Positions 55,058 through 62,943 of a stretch of DNA of 64,000 nt are shown here, in pieces. Under the pieces are notes generated by a model that saw nothing but the letters and a program-made list of their open reading frames with translations, had not been told where the DNA came from and did not search any database. Each line of letters starts with the position of its first letter. Positions within the stretch are counted from its first letter, which is position 1. The DNA comes from Enteractinococcus helveticum (GTDB lineage Bacteria > Actinomycetota > Actinomycetes > Actinomycetales > Micrococcaceae): NCBI RefSeq assembly GCF_001657475.1, contig NZ_LXEY01000021.1, forward strand, positions 62,001-126,000, read 5' to 3'. The position numbers and the translations under genes are program-made.

Positions 55058-55548
55058 TTGGGTATTGTGCTTGACCGCAGTGATATCGCCCAATAAAAAG
55101 TGGCACTAGAGAGACCAAAACTTCACAATAAGAGTGGGTAGAGCTGCTTCATTTCCCAAGAGCCACCTGATGCGACAGCCAAGCCACAGAAACGATTCGA
55201 CGATACTCCCCGGATGTCTGCCGAGTACCACGGCTCCCAGCCGTGTAAATCCGCCAACCGAGGCCAACAATCAAAGACTTGTGCAGGCCGGAAAGAATTC
55301 CTGCTAGTTGTAACCAAACGTCGGCACTTTCGGGGTCCTGCATGCAACTGCGTAGAAGTCCGCTTAGCGGGTTTAACGCAGTTCTCAGGCGATTGGTTTG
55401 AGGCGCAACTGCTGATACAACCTGGCAGATGTCCTCGCAGGCGTGTCGACAACCTAGGCTTCAAATGAACCTCACACACGCTACTATATTTCTTGAGCTT
55501 GCCACCAGTGATGCCGAAACGCTGAGCAGTTTGCTCCGAATTGAAAAG
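55058..55548. other. Non-coding stretch between the ArsR remnant and tRNA-Leu
   Basis: About 490 bases with no gene I can support. A minus-strand frame of 150 codons (55123-55575) runs through the tRNA gene and lacks a ribosome-binding site or family resemblance. It lies at the 3' side of tRNA-Leu, a common landing site for integrated elements, and together with the ArsR remnant and the IS looks like decayed accessory DNA. No copy of the tRNA 3' end (attachment repeat) was found within the window. Confidence 0.4.
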
Positions 55549-55630
55549 TACCCGAAGTGGGACTCGAACCCACACATCTTTCGATATTGCATTTTGAGTG
55601 CAACGCGTCTACCAATTCCGCCATTCGGGC
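55549..55630 (-). tRNA. tRNA-Leu (anticodon CAA)
   Basis: Read on the minus strand: acceptor arms GCCCGAA / TTCGGGT, D-arm with GGCGGAATTGGTAGACGC, anticodon stem TTGCA / TGCAA around loop CTCAAAA (anticodon CAA, reading TTG), a long variable arm TATCGAAAGATGT typical of class II leucine tRNAs, and T-arm GTGGGTTCGAGTCCCAC. The discriminator is A73, as expected for Leu. CCA is not encoded. A TTTTC stretch follows. Confidence 0.96.
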
Positions 55631-55644
55631 TAGGCACTTGACCT

Positions 55645-55672
55645 ATTTTACACAAGTTTGTGGAATAACCAA
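55645..55672 (-). promoter_or_regulatory. Promoter of tRNA-Leu
   Basis: On the minus strand TTGGTT (55667-55672), a 16-base spacer and TAAAAT (55645-55650) lie 14 bases before the mature tRNA 5' end. Confidence 0.5.
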
Positions 55673-55746
55673 AAGAAGAGCTCTGCGTTTCTAACGTAGA
55701 ATGATCCACTGATCCCCGCCCGTCACACCGATGATATGAGGTTCTG

Positions 55747-56349
55747 ATGACAGCTACCGAGTCAACCCAGCCGATACGCATTGTGGTGGCTGAAGACGAG
55801 ACCATTATCCGTTTGGACATCGTCGAAACACTCACTGCACAAGGCTATGAGGTAGTTGGCGAGGCGGAAAACGGTGAGCGTGCTGTGGAATTGGTCGAGG
55901 AGCTTCGACCCGATGTGGTGCTCATGGACATTTCCATGCCCGTGATGGATGGCCTGTCGGCAACCCGTCATATTGCGGAACGTTCTTTGGCGCCGGTGGT
56001 GATTCTCACAGCATTTTCTCAACGGGATCTCATCGACCAGGCCACACAAGCCGGAGCGATGAGCTATATCGTCAAGCCGTTTAGTGAAACGGATCTGGTG
56101 CCGGCAATCGAATTGGCCAAAGCGCGGTTTGATCAGTTGGTTGCGCTTGAGTCAGAGATTTCGGATCTGACCGTCCGTTTTGAAACTCGAAAATTAGTGG
56201 ATCAGGCAAAGGTTTTACTGCAAGAAAAACTGGAGATCACCGAACCTGAAGCGTTTCGGTGGATTCAAAAGACTTCGATGGACCGTCGGTTGACCATGAA
56301 AGATGTTGCCCAAACGGTCATTGACCAGTTGGGCAACAATCCTTCCTAG
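55747..56349 (+). CDS. pdtaR: ANTAR-domain response regulator, PdtaR-like
   Basis: A 200-residue response regulator. The receiver domain (about 10-125) has the acidic pocket AEDE (about 15-18), phosphoacceptor Asp61 in VLMDISMP and Lys in IVKPF. The C-terminal ANTAR RNA-binding domain (about 140-195) has KVLLQEKLEITEPEAFRWIQKTSMDRR. In mycobacteria PdtaR is phosphorylated by PdtaS and prevents transcription termination in target mRNA leaders. The sensor kinase is not in this window. GAGG lies 5 bases before the ATG, and TAGAAT at 55697-55702 is a probable -10. It converges with pyk with only 4 bases between the stops, so there is no room for a terminator. Confidence 0.93.
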   Translation: MTATESTQPIRIVVAEDETIIRLDIVETLTAQGYEVVGEAENGERAVELVEELRPDVVLMDISMPVMDGLSATRHIAERSLAPVVILTAFSQRDLIDQATQAGAMSYIVKPFSETDLVPAIELAKARFDQLVALESEISDLTVRFETRKLVDQAKVLLQEKLEITEPEAFRWIQKTSMDRRLTMKDVAQTVIDQLGNNPS

Positions 56350-56353
56350 GGTG

Positions 56354-57853
56354 TTACATCGGTGACCAGCCGGACACGGCGTCCCAGCGATGGGCTGCCG
56401 GTGCTACAGCGGTGTCGATCAGTGCTGGATCTATTTCCGCAGTGGTAGCCCCCATACGGTGGACTTTGAGCATATTGGTCGATCCTGGGACGCCTGGAGG
56501 CGAGCCGGCGACCATCACCACGAGGTCATCGAGTTTTGCCAGGCCGTTTTTGACCAGTTCATGATCGATTTGTTCGGTCATTTGGTCTGTGGAGTCTTTG
56601 AACGGCACGACCTTGGGCACCACACCCCACGACAGGCACAGCACATTGGCCGTGGTGAACGAGTGAGTAAACGCATAGATCGGCTGTGGCGCGCGCAGTC
56701 GCGACAAACGTCGTGCTGAGTCACCCGATTGAGTGAAAGCCACCAGAAATGGAATGTCCAAGGACCTTGCAATATCCACGGCCGCCCGGGTGATCGCTCC
56801 CCCACGCGTGCGGGGCCGAGTACCTAATGGTGGCATACGCTCCAGGCCATGTTCCTCGGTGGACTTGATGATTTTCGCCATCGTTTGCACCGTACGGACG
56901 GGGTATTTACCGACCGAAGTTTCACCAGACAGCATGACGGCATCTGCGCCGTCCAAGACCGCGTTGGCACAGTCCGAAGCCTCGGCACGGGTTGGCCGTG
57001 GGTTTTCGATCATGGATTCTAAAACCTGGGTGGCCACAATGACTGGTTTGGCCCAGCGGCGCGCCAGGTCGATGGCGTTCTTTTGGACGACGGGGACCTG
57101 TTCGAGGGGTAGTTCTACTCCGAGGTCGCCGCGTGCAACCATGATCGCATCGAAGGCATCAATGATCTCTTGCAGGTTTTCAACGGCCTGGGGTTTTTCC
57201 AGTTTGGCAATGACTGGAATGCGTCGCCCCTCGTCCTCCATAATTTTGTGGACGGGTTCGATGTCGCTGGCGCTGCGTACGAACGACAGGGCGATCATGT
57301 CGACCCCGAGTTTGAGTGCAAAGCGTAAGTCTTCTTCATCTTTTTCGGTCAGGGCCGGAATATTGACGGCCACGCCGGGGAGGTTGATGCCCTTGTTATT
57401 GGATACTTCCCCACCGATGACGACGTTGGTCACCACATCCGTTGCGGTGACTTCGATGGCTTGCAGCTGGATCTTGCCGTCGTCGATGAGCAATTGGTCG
57501 CCGACTTCTACGTCCTGTGGCAGGCCCTTGAACGTCGTGGAGCAGATGTCCTGGGTGCCTTCAACGTCACGGGTGGTGATGGTGAAGGTGTCACCGTCTT
57601 CGAGTAAGTGTGGTCCGTTGGCGAACCGGCCGAGACGGATTTTGGGACCCTGCAGGTCGGCAAAGATCGCAACGGGTTGGTCAAGGTCGGATGACGCCTG
57701 GCGCACGGTATTGAATGTGGTCGTGTGGACCTCATGATCTCCGTGGCTGAAGTTCATCCGGGCAACATTGACTCCGGCTTTAATTAGTTCACTGGTGGTT
57801 TTATATCCCTGCGTTGCAGGGCCAAATGTGGCGACGATCTTCGCATGTCTCAT
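56354..57853 (-). CDS. pyk: Pyruvate kinase
   Basis: A 499-residue glycolytic enzyme converting phosphoenolpyruvate and ADP to pyruvate and ATP. The N-terminal MRHAKIVATFGPA is typical, followed by MNFSHGDHE, the MVARGDLGVELP active-site segment, and KPVIVATQVLESMIENPRPTRAEASD with the conserved Thr and Glu; a C-terminal regulatory domain completes it. ATG 57853 is chosen because TAGACT lies 7 bases upstream and the extra 7 codons of the longer frame are unsupported. It is downstream of lgt on the same strand with its own promoter. Confidence 0.97.
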   Translation of the reverse strand: MRHAKIVATFGPATQGYKTTSELIKAGVNVARMNFSHGDHEVHTTTFNTVRQASSDLDQPVAIFADLQGPKIRLGRFANGPHLLEDGDTFTITTRDVEGTQDICSTTFKGLPQDVEVGDQLLIDDGKIQLQAIEVTATDVVTNVVIGGEVSNNKGINLPGVAVNIPALTEKDEEDLRFALKLGVDMIALSFVRSASDIEPVHKIMEDEGRRIPVIAKLEKPQAVENLQEIIDAFDAIMVARGDLGVELPLEQVPVVQKNAIDLARRWAKPVIVATQVLESMIENPRPTRAEASDCANAVLDGADAVMLSGETSVGKYPVRTVQTMAKIIKSTEEHGLERMPPLGTRPRTRGGAITRAAVDIARSLDIPFLVAFTQSGDSARRLSRLRAPQPIYAFTHSFTTANVLCLSWGVVPKVVPFKDSTDQMTEQIDHELVKNGLAKLDDLVVMVAGSPPGVPGSTNMLKVHRMGATTAEIDPALIDTAVAPAAHRWDAVSGWSPM

Positions 57854-57866
57854 ATGCGCAAGTCTA
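57854..57866 (-). promoter_or_regulatory. Leaderless-type promoter of pyk
   Basis: On the minus strand TAGACT (57861-57866) is followed by 7 bases and ATG at 57853, with no ribosome-binding site. Confidence 0.55.
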
Positions 57867-57927
57867 GGGTTCAACCACCCGAAAGTTAATCATTGGACGC
57901 CGCTGACGGGCATGACCTACATCATGA

Positions 57928-58911
57928 TCAGGGTCGGCTGGGATCGTCGTCGTCCGTAGTGGCAGCAGGATTGTCCGCCGTGTCGTCAAGGATGTCCGGG
58001 TTGGCGGCTTCGGCAACTTCATCACGGTCGTCGCGATAGAGTTTATTGGCCTCGGCCCACTGCTCCGGGGTTTTTGGACGATTGGCAATCGAGTAGATCA
58101 GTAGTGCCAGGGCGATCAGGAACATGATCACCGAGGTCCAGGTATTGGTCCGGAGTTCGAGTCCGAAGAGCGACCAGGTTTGGGCCTGGTCTAAGCGGAT
58201 CGATTCGATGGGGATGCGACCCAGGGTGTACCAGACAATGTAGGACCACAGCATCATGCCGTTGCGCAGTTTGAAGCGCCGGTCGATGATCAGCAGGACG
58301 GCGACACCAAGCAGGTTCCACACGGATTCGTACAGGAATGTGGGGTGGAATAGGGTGTCAGCAGGTAATCCGGCTGGGAAGTTGAAGTGATCGGCTTCGA
58401 CTTCCAGGCCCCACGGCAGGGTGGTTGGTTCTCCGAAGAGCTCCTGGTTGAAATAGTTACCCCACCGGCCCACAGCTTGGGCCAGCAGGATTCCAGGTGC
58501 AATGGCATCGGCCATGGCGGGCATGCGGATGCCGTAGCGTCGACATGCGAACCAGACACCCAGGGCACCACCGCCGATGGCACCCCAAATGGCGATACCG
58601 CCTTCCCAGATCGCAAAGATTTTCGCCAGGTCACCGGTGCCATCATAGTTGGGGCCAAAGTACACGTCAGGCACGGTCAGTACGTGATATAACCGGGCAC
58701 CAATGATCCCGAAGACGACGGCCCATAGGCCGACGTCGTACATTTCTTCGGCCTTACCGCCGCGTGCAGCCCAGCGCTTACCGCCCAACCAGAAGGCAAG
58801 CACGCCTCCCAAAATGATGCACAGCGCGTAGATGTGAATCTTGACCGGACCGATTTCAAAGCCATCGAACGGTGGTGGCGGGATGGATGCCATCAGGGCT
58901 GCAAGCTGCAT
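57928..58911 (-). CDS. lgt: Prolipoprotein diacylglyceryl transferase
   Basis: A 327-residue membrane enzyme that attaches diacylglycerol to the lipobox Cys of prolipoproteins such as the one at 6.6-7.2 kb. About seven helices are visible, with the family signature GRWGNYFNQELFGEPT and the GARLYHVLT block with an essential Arg/His. A charged Asp/Glu-rich tail of about 50 residues follows the last helix. It lies 32 bases after trpA and probably reads through from the trp transcript. AGGA lies 11 bases before the ATG; an internal ATG at 58893 is an alternative start. Confidence 0.95.
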   Translation of the reverse strand: MQLAALMASIPPPPFDGFEIGPVKIHIYALCIILGGVLAFWLGGKRWAARGGKAEEMYDVGLWAVVFGIIGARLYHVLTVPDVYFGPNYDGTGDLAKIFAIWEGGIAIWGAIGGGALGVWFACRRYGIRMPAMADAIAPGILLAQAVGRWGNYFNQELFGEPTTLPWGLEVEADHFNFPAGLPADTLFHPTFLYESVWNLLGVAVLLIIDRRFKLRNGMMLWSYIVWYTLGRIPIESIRLDQAQTWSLFGLELRTNTWTSVIMFLIALALLIYSIANRPKTPEQWAEANKLYRDDRDEVAEAANPDILDDTADNPAATTDDDDPSRP

Positions 58912-58943
58912 AAGGCGAGGTGTCCTAGTGGTGGGTTGTTGCG

Positions 58944-59744
58944 TTAGTTTTTGGTGGCGCCGCTTACCAGGTGGCGGGTCAGTTCACCGACTGCTGCTGG
59001 TCCACCATCACGTAAGGCGGCCACCAGCGCGGTGCCGACGATCGCACCATCTGCGTAGGTCCCGATCTCGGTGACGTGTTCAGGCTCAGAGATACCCAGA
59101 CCAACACACACCCGTGGTGCCCCGGCTTGGTGAGCGCGTTTGACGACGCGCTCGGCGGCGTCGGACACTGACGTGCGTGCGCCGGTGATCCCCATGATGG
59201 ACACGGCGTAGACAAATCCGCGTGAGGATTCCACGGTGAGTTTGACGCGATCATCCGGGGAGGATGGTGCGGTCAAAAAGATTCGGTCGAGTTCGTATTT
59301 ATCGGATGCTTCGAACCATTCGGCGGCTTCTTCTGGCACGAGGTCTGGGGTGACGAGGCCTGCTCCCCCGGCTTCGGCGAAGCGGCGGGAAAATTCGTCG
59401 ACACCCATGCGATCCACGAGGTTCCAGTAGGTCATGATGACGACGGCGGCATCCGTGCGTGAGGTGACTTCTTTGACTATGTGGAATACATCGGCCACCC
59501 GGAAGCCGTTTTCTAGGGCTTGGCCGGTGGCTTGCTGGATGACTTCGCCGTCCATGACGGGATCGGAGTACGGTAGCCCAATTTCGATGATGTCGGCACC
59601 ATTGTTGCCCAGCTGGACGGCGGCTTCAATGGATTCATCAATGCTGGGGTACCCGGCTGGCAGGTAGCCGATAAACGCGGTACGCCCTTCGGCTCGGGCC
59701 TGTTCAATTTTCTGCGCGGTGAGTGAGCGAATCTGTTCTGACAT
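58944..59744 (-). CDS. trpA: Tryptophan synthase alpha chain
   Basis: A 266-residue TIM-barrel enzyme cleaving indole-3-glycerol phosphate to indole. Catalytic residues are Glu54 and Asp61 in IIEIGLPYSDPVMDG. The phosphate loop is near VSIMGITGARTSVS and GLGISEPEHV. ATG 59744, 4 bases after the trpB stop with GGAG 9 bases upstream, is preferred; the longer frame adds 26 residues lying inside trpB. The product works with TrpB as a channelled complex. Confidence 0.96.
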   Translation of the reverse strand: MSEQIRSLTAQKIEQARAEGRTAFIGYLPAGYPSIDESIEAAVQLGNNGADIIEIGLPYSDPVMDGEVIQQATGQALENGFRVADVFHIVKEVTSRTDAAVVIMTYWNLVDRMGVDEFSRRFAEAGGAGLVTPDLVPEEAAEWFEASDKYELDRIFLTAPSSPDDRVKLTVESSRGFVYAVSIMGITGARTSVSDAAERVVKRAHQAGAPRVCVGLGISEPEHVTEIGTYADGAIVGTALVAALRDGGPAAVGELTRHLVSGATKN

Positions 59745-59748
59745 GTAT

Positions 59749-61050
59749 CTATTCTCCAAGTCCGGCTTGATCTTCTGGGACCATACCGAACCAGGTGGCG
59801 GCGGTACTGACATCTTTATCACCGCGACCTGACAGGTTCACGATAATAACTTTTTGGTCTGCTTCGGGGGTGTTGGCATCCACGACGCCGTCTGCGACCC
59901 ATTGTTCGGCTAGGCGCTGTGCTCCGGCCAGGGCGTGTGCGGATTCAATGGCGGGCATAATGCCTTCGGACTGGGTCAGGGACTTGAAAGCGTTCATGGC
60001 TTCGGAGTCTGAGACCGGCTGGTAGCTCACGCGGCCGGAGTCATGCAGAAATGCGTGTTCTGGACCGACCCCCGGATAATCCAGGCCTGCAGAAATCGAA
60101 TGTGAGTCGATGGTCTGTCCGTCTTCATCCTGCATTAGGTAGGTGCGTGCCCCGTGGAGCACACCGACGCGGCCTAAAGTAATTGGGGCGGCGTGTTTGC
60201 CGGTTTCGACACCAGCACCGCCGGCTTCCATACCGTAGAGCTCGACGTTCTTGTCATCAAGGAAGGCGTGGAAGATGCCGATGGCGTTGGATCCGCCACC
60301 GACGCAGGCAATGACGGCGTCTGGCAGTTTCCCGGCCTGGGTCTGGGATTGCTCGCGGGCTTCTTGGCCGATGACCTGGTGGAAGTAGCGGACCATTTCC
60401 GGGAAAGGTGCTGGACCGGTCACGGTACCCAGGAGGTAGTGCGTGGTCTCCACGGAGGCTACCCAGTCGCGCAGCGCTTCGTTAATGGCATCTTTGAGGG
60501 TGCGTGCACCGATTTTCACGGCGACGACTTCAGCACCGAGCATTTCCATGCGGGCAACGTTGAGTGCCTGGCGCTGGGTATCGGCTTCGCCCATGTAGAC
60601 GGTGCATTCCAGACCGAAGAGTGCTGCTGCGGTGGCGGTGGCGACACCGTGCTGCCCGGCACCGGTCTCAGCGATGAGCCGGGTTTTGCCCATGCGTTTG
60701 GCCAGGAGTGCTTGGCCGATGACGTTGTTAATTTTGTGCGAACCGGTGTGGTTGAGGTCTTCGCGCTTCAAGAAGATGCGCACGCCCGGGTACGGTTCGG
60801 CAAAGCGTTTTGCTTCTGTCAACAGTGACGGACGGTTAATGTAGTTGGCATACAGGTCATCAAGTTCGGCAAGGAACTCGGGATCTTTAATCGCCTCGCG
60901 GAAGGTTTCTTCGACTTCCTGCAGGGCTGCCATCAGAGATTCTGGCATCCATCGGCCACCGTATTTGCCGAAGTATGGACCTTCTTGATCTCGGAAGGCT
61001 CCCTCATGCGAGGTGGAACCGGACTGTGGTGTATCCATTGGGACGCTCAT
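59749..61050 (-). CDS. trpB: Tryptophan synthase beta chain
   Basis: A 433-residue PLP enzyme that joins indole and serine to tryptophan. The PLP lysine is Lys106 in [22 protein letters not shown] carries the catalytic Glu, and GGGSNAIG binds the PLP phosphate. ATG 61050 is chosen because GGAAAG precedes it and the longer frame adds only unsupported residues. It follows trpC by 61 bases, which hold a GC-rich hairpin. Confidence 0.97.
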   Translation of the reverse strand: MSVPMDTPQSGSTSHEGAFRDQEGPYFGKYGGRWMPESLMAALQEVEETFREAIKDPEFLAELDDLYANYINRPSLLTEAKRFAEPYPGVRIFLKREDLNHTGSHKINNVIGQALLAKRMGKTRLIAETGAGQHGVATATAAALFGLECTVYMGEADTQRQALNVARMEMLGAEVVAVKIGARTLKDAINEALRDWVASVETTHYLLGTVTGPAPFPEMVRYFHQVIGQEAREQSQTQAGKLPDAVIACVGGGSNAIGIFHAFLDDKNVELYGMEAGGAGVETGKHAAPITLGRVGVLHGARTYLMQDEDGQTIDSHSISAGLDYPGVGPEHAFLHDSGRVSYQPVSDSEAMNAFKSLTQSEGIMPAIESAHALAGAQRLAEQWVADGVVDANTPEADQKVIIVNLSGRGDKDVSTAATWFGMVPEDQAGLGE

Positions 61051-61076
61051 GAACTGTCTTTCCAAATACGACAACC

Positions 61077-61098
61077 GCCCCGGCACATTGTCCGGGGC
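61077..61098 (-). promoter_or_regulatory. GC-rich hairpin between trpC and trpB
   Basis: GCCCCGG (61077-61083) and CCGGGGC (61092-61098) form a 7-base-pair stem with an 8-base loop, with no T-run after it. It lies 27 bases before the trpB start and could affect mRNA processing or relative expression of trpC and trpB. Confidence 0.45.
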
Positions 61099-61111
61099 AG
61101 CTTAGAGGTGG

Positions 61112-61936
61112 TTATGATCTGCTGGCTTGTCGGAAGTCAACGATGGCCTGTTTGGGCTCTCCGTGTTTCACCAGTGCTTCGCCTACCAGCACCGCATCTG
61201 CGCCCTGGGAGGCGTACATTGCCACATCGCTGGCGGCTTTGACGCCAGATTCTGCGACTCGCACGACATTATCGGGCAGTTGATCCGCCAGTGTTCCGTA
61301 GTGGGAGGTATCGACCTCGAGGGTTTTGAGGTTGCGCACATTGATACCCACAATCTTCGAATCCACAGCTGCAGCGCGTTCGATCTCTTCGACCGTGTGT
61401 GTTTCGACCAGTGCGTTCATACCCAGTTCGTGGGTCAAAGCAAGATAGTCACGTAGCTGAGCGTCGTCGAGTGCAGCAACGATCAGTAACACGAGGTCTG
61501 CATCATGGGCGCGGGCTTCGTAGATCTGGTACTCATCGACGGTGAAGTCTTTACGCAGCAGTGGGATATCGACCCGCGCGCGAACGGCGTCAAAGTCTTG
61601 TAATGATCCGTTGAATCGCCGCTGTTCCGTAAGCACCGAGATGACTGCTGCTCCCCCAGCTTCATACTGGGCGGCCAGCTCGGCCGGAGAGTCGATCTGT
61701 GCCAGTGGACCGGCAGACGGCGAGGAGCGCTTCACTTCGGCGATGATATTGACACCGACGGGGTTGTCACGGCCACCCAGCAGTGCAGCATGCGCATCCC
61801 GCGCAGGTGAGGCCTCAGCAGCCAGCTGCTGCATGCGTGCTAGCGGGGTGTCAGCTTTTCGGGCGTCCATATCTTGGATGACGCCGTCAATAATGCTGTC
61901 GAGAACCGTTCCGGTTACGGGGTTTGGTCGGGTCAT
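61112..61936 (-). CDS. trpC: Indole-3-glycerol phosphate synthase
   Basis: A 274-residue TIM-barrel enzyme forming indole-3-glycerol phosphate. Conserved blocks are VNIIAEVKRSSPSAG (catalytic Glu and Lys), LLRKDFTVDEYQI with the active Lys, LVETHTVEEIERA, IVGINVRNLKTLEVD and VAESGVKAASDV with the second Glu. It is a single-domain enzyme, unlike the TrpCF fusion of some corynebacteria, which fits the separate trpF at 39.2 kb. GGAG lies 11 bases before the ATG. Confidence 0.97.
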   Translation of the reverse strand: MTRPNPVTGTVLDSIIDGVIQDMDARKADTPLARMQQLAAEASPARDAHAALLGGRDNPVGVNIIAEVKRSSPSAGPLAQIDSPAELAAQYEAGGAAVISVLTEQRRFNGSLQDFDAVRARVDIPLLRKDFTVDEYQIYEARAHDADLVLLIVAALDDAQLRDYLALTHELGMNALVETHTVEEIERAAAVDSKIVGINVRNLKTLEVDTSHYGTLADQLPDNVVRVAESGVKAASDVAMYASQGADAVLVGEALVKHGEPKQAIVDFRQASRS

Positions 61937-62206
61937 TTATGAGTAGTCTCCGTTGGCACCTTTACCGGCCAGGCGCATGAAGAAACCAACCGGCAGACCG
62001 ATGACGGCGATGACGATGCCGATCCACATAACGATCCAGGCTGAAGCAAGCGAACCGATAGCAGCGATGACCAGGCCGACTAGGACCAGTGCGACCAGTG
62101 ACCAACCAGCCGGTGAGTTCCCGTGGCTTGGTGATTCGTCGTGGGTAGGGTCGTTTAGAATACGCCCGTATGCATCGACTTGGATTTCATCTGTGGTGTT
62201 AGCCAT
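61937..62206 (-). CDS. HGxxPAAW-type small membrane protein of the trp cluster
   Basis: An 89-residue protein with an acidic N-terminus, the motif HGNSPAGW (a form of HGxxPAAW) at about 29-36, and two membrane helices (about 37-55 and 58-78). Such proteins are found beside trpC in actinobacteria; the function is unknown. It ends one base before trpC begins, so the two are co-transcribed and probably coupled. Confidence 0.85.
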   Translation of the reverse strand: MANTTDEIQVDAYGRILNDPTHDESPSHGNSPAGWSLVALVLVGLVIAAIGSLASAWIVMWIGIVIAVIGLPVGFFMRLAGKGANGDYS

Positions 62207-62328
62207 GTGGTGTTGCCTTTCTTACAGCCAGGATATTTCCGGCAGCCTCAAGTTGCTAGCGATGATATGTGTTCCATTGTGCCATTTTTTCTTCTGGCCC
62301 ACTGCAGAACACGAACTACTACGTGATT

Positions 62329-62943
62329 TTAGGTTGGATCTTGGCCGCGGGACAATTCATCCCACGTGTCAATCTCATCCAGCGGCCCGTTACGGTCGGT
62401 GCGCTGTTGCACACCGACGTCGTATTTTTTCGTTTTGCCCACCGGCCAGTGACCTCCTGCGGTCAGGGCGATGATCCCACCGGCCAGACCAATCAGAGCG
62501 CCAATGACCGTCAGCCATGGCAGCATCGAGACTTCGATGCTGGGCGCGATGTCTGCAATACCTGTGGTACCGGTGGTTTCGGCAATTTTCTGGGCGACCG
62601 CGTCGGTTGGGTTCAGCGCCACGTTGATGGTGGTCCAGCCCATGGTGATTGCAGCCAGCACGACGACTATGCCGATGATCCAGCGGCCAATGCGACGGGC
62701 AATGGACAGTGCCGCACCGGCTGCAACAGTGACAAGTGCCATGGCGGTGATGACCGGGGAGGCTTCCTGGCCGGATAATTCAACGCTGTGGATATGGGCT
62801 GCTTCAAAACCGGTGGCCGTCACCCAGGACTGGGTGGCACCGATGAGCGCCAGGACGCCGCCGAGCAGCATGATGATGACGGTTATACCGCGGGTAATGC
62901 CGGCAGAGCGCAGTGGCGGTTGGCTTGGTTGTGGTGTCGTCAT
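62329..62943 (-). CDS. Trp biosynthesis-associated membrane protein (TIGR02234 type)
   Basis: A 204-residue membrane protein with four helices (about 15-35, 62-82, 88-110 and 140-165), matching the small family of proteins found in actinobacterial trp operons. Conserved features are ATQSWVTA and a PWLTVIGALIGLAGGI helix. It begins directly after the trpE stop (TAGATG), so its translation is coupled. The role is unknown; tryptophan transport or sensing has been suggested for the family on position alone. Confidence 0.85.
   Translation of the reverse strand: MTTPQPSQPPLRSAGITRGITVIIMLLGGVLALIGATQSWVTATGFEAAHIHSVELSGQEASPVITAMALVTVAAGAALSIARRIGRWIIGIVVVLAAITMGWTTINVALNPTDAVAQKIAETTGTTGIADIAPSIEVSMLPWLTVIGALIGLAGGIIALTAGGHWPVGKTKKYDVGVQQRTDRNGPLDEIDTWDELSRGQDPT

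Noticed and set aside
55123-55575. 150-codon minus-strand reading frame
   Set aside because: It runs through the tRNA-Leu gene, has no ribosome-binding site and resembles no protein family.
55549-55630. Attachment-site repeat of the tRNA-Leu 3' end elsewhere in the window
   Set aside because: I found no second copy of the T-arm/acceptor segment within 51-55.5 kb.
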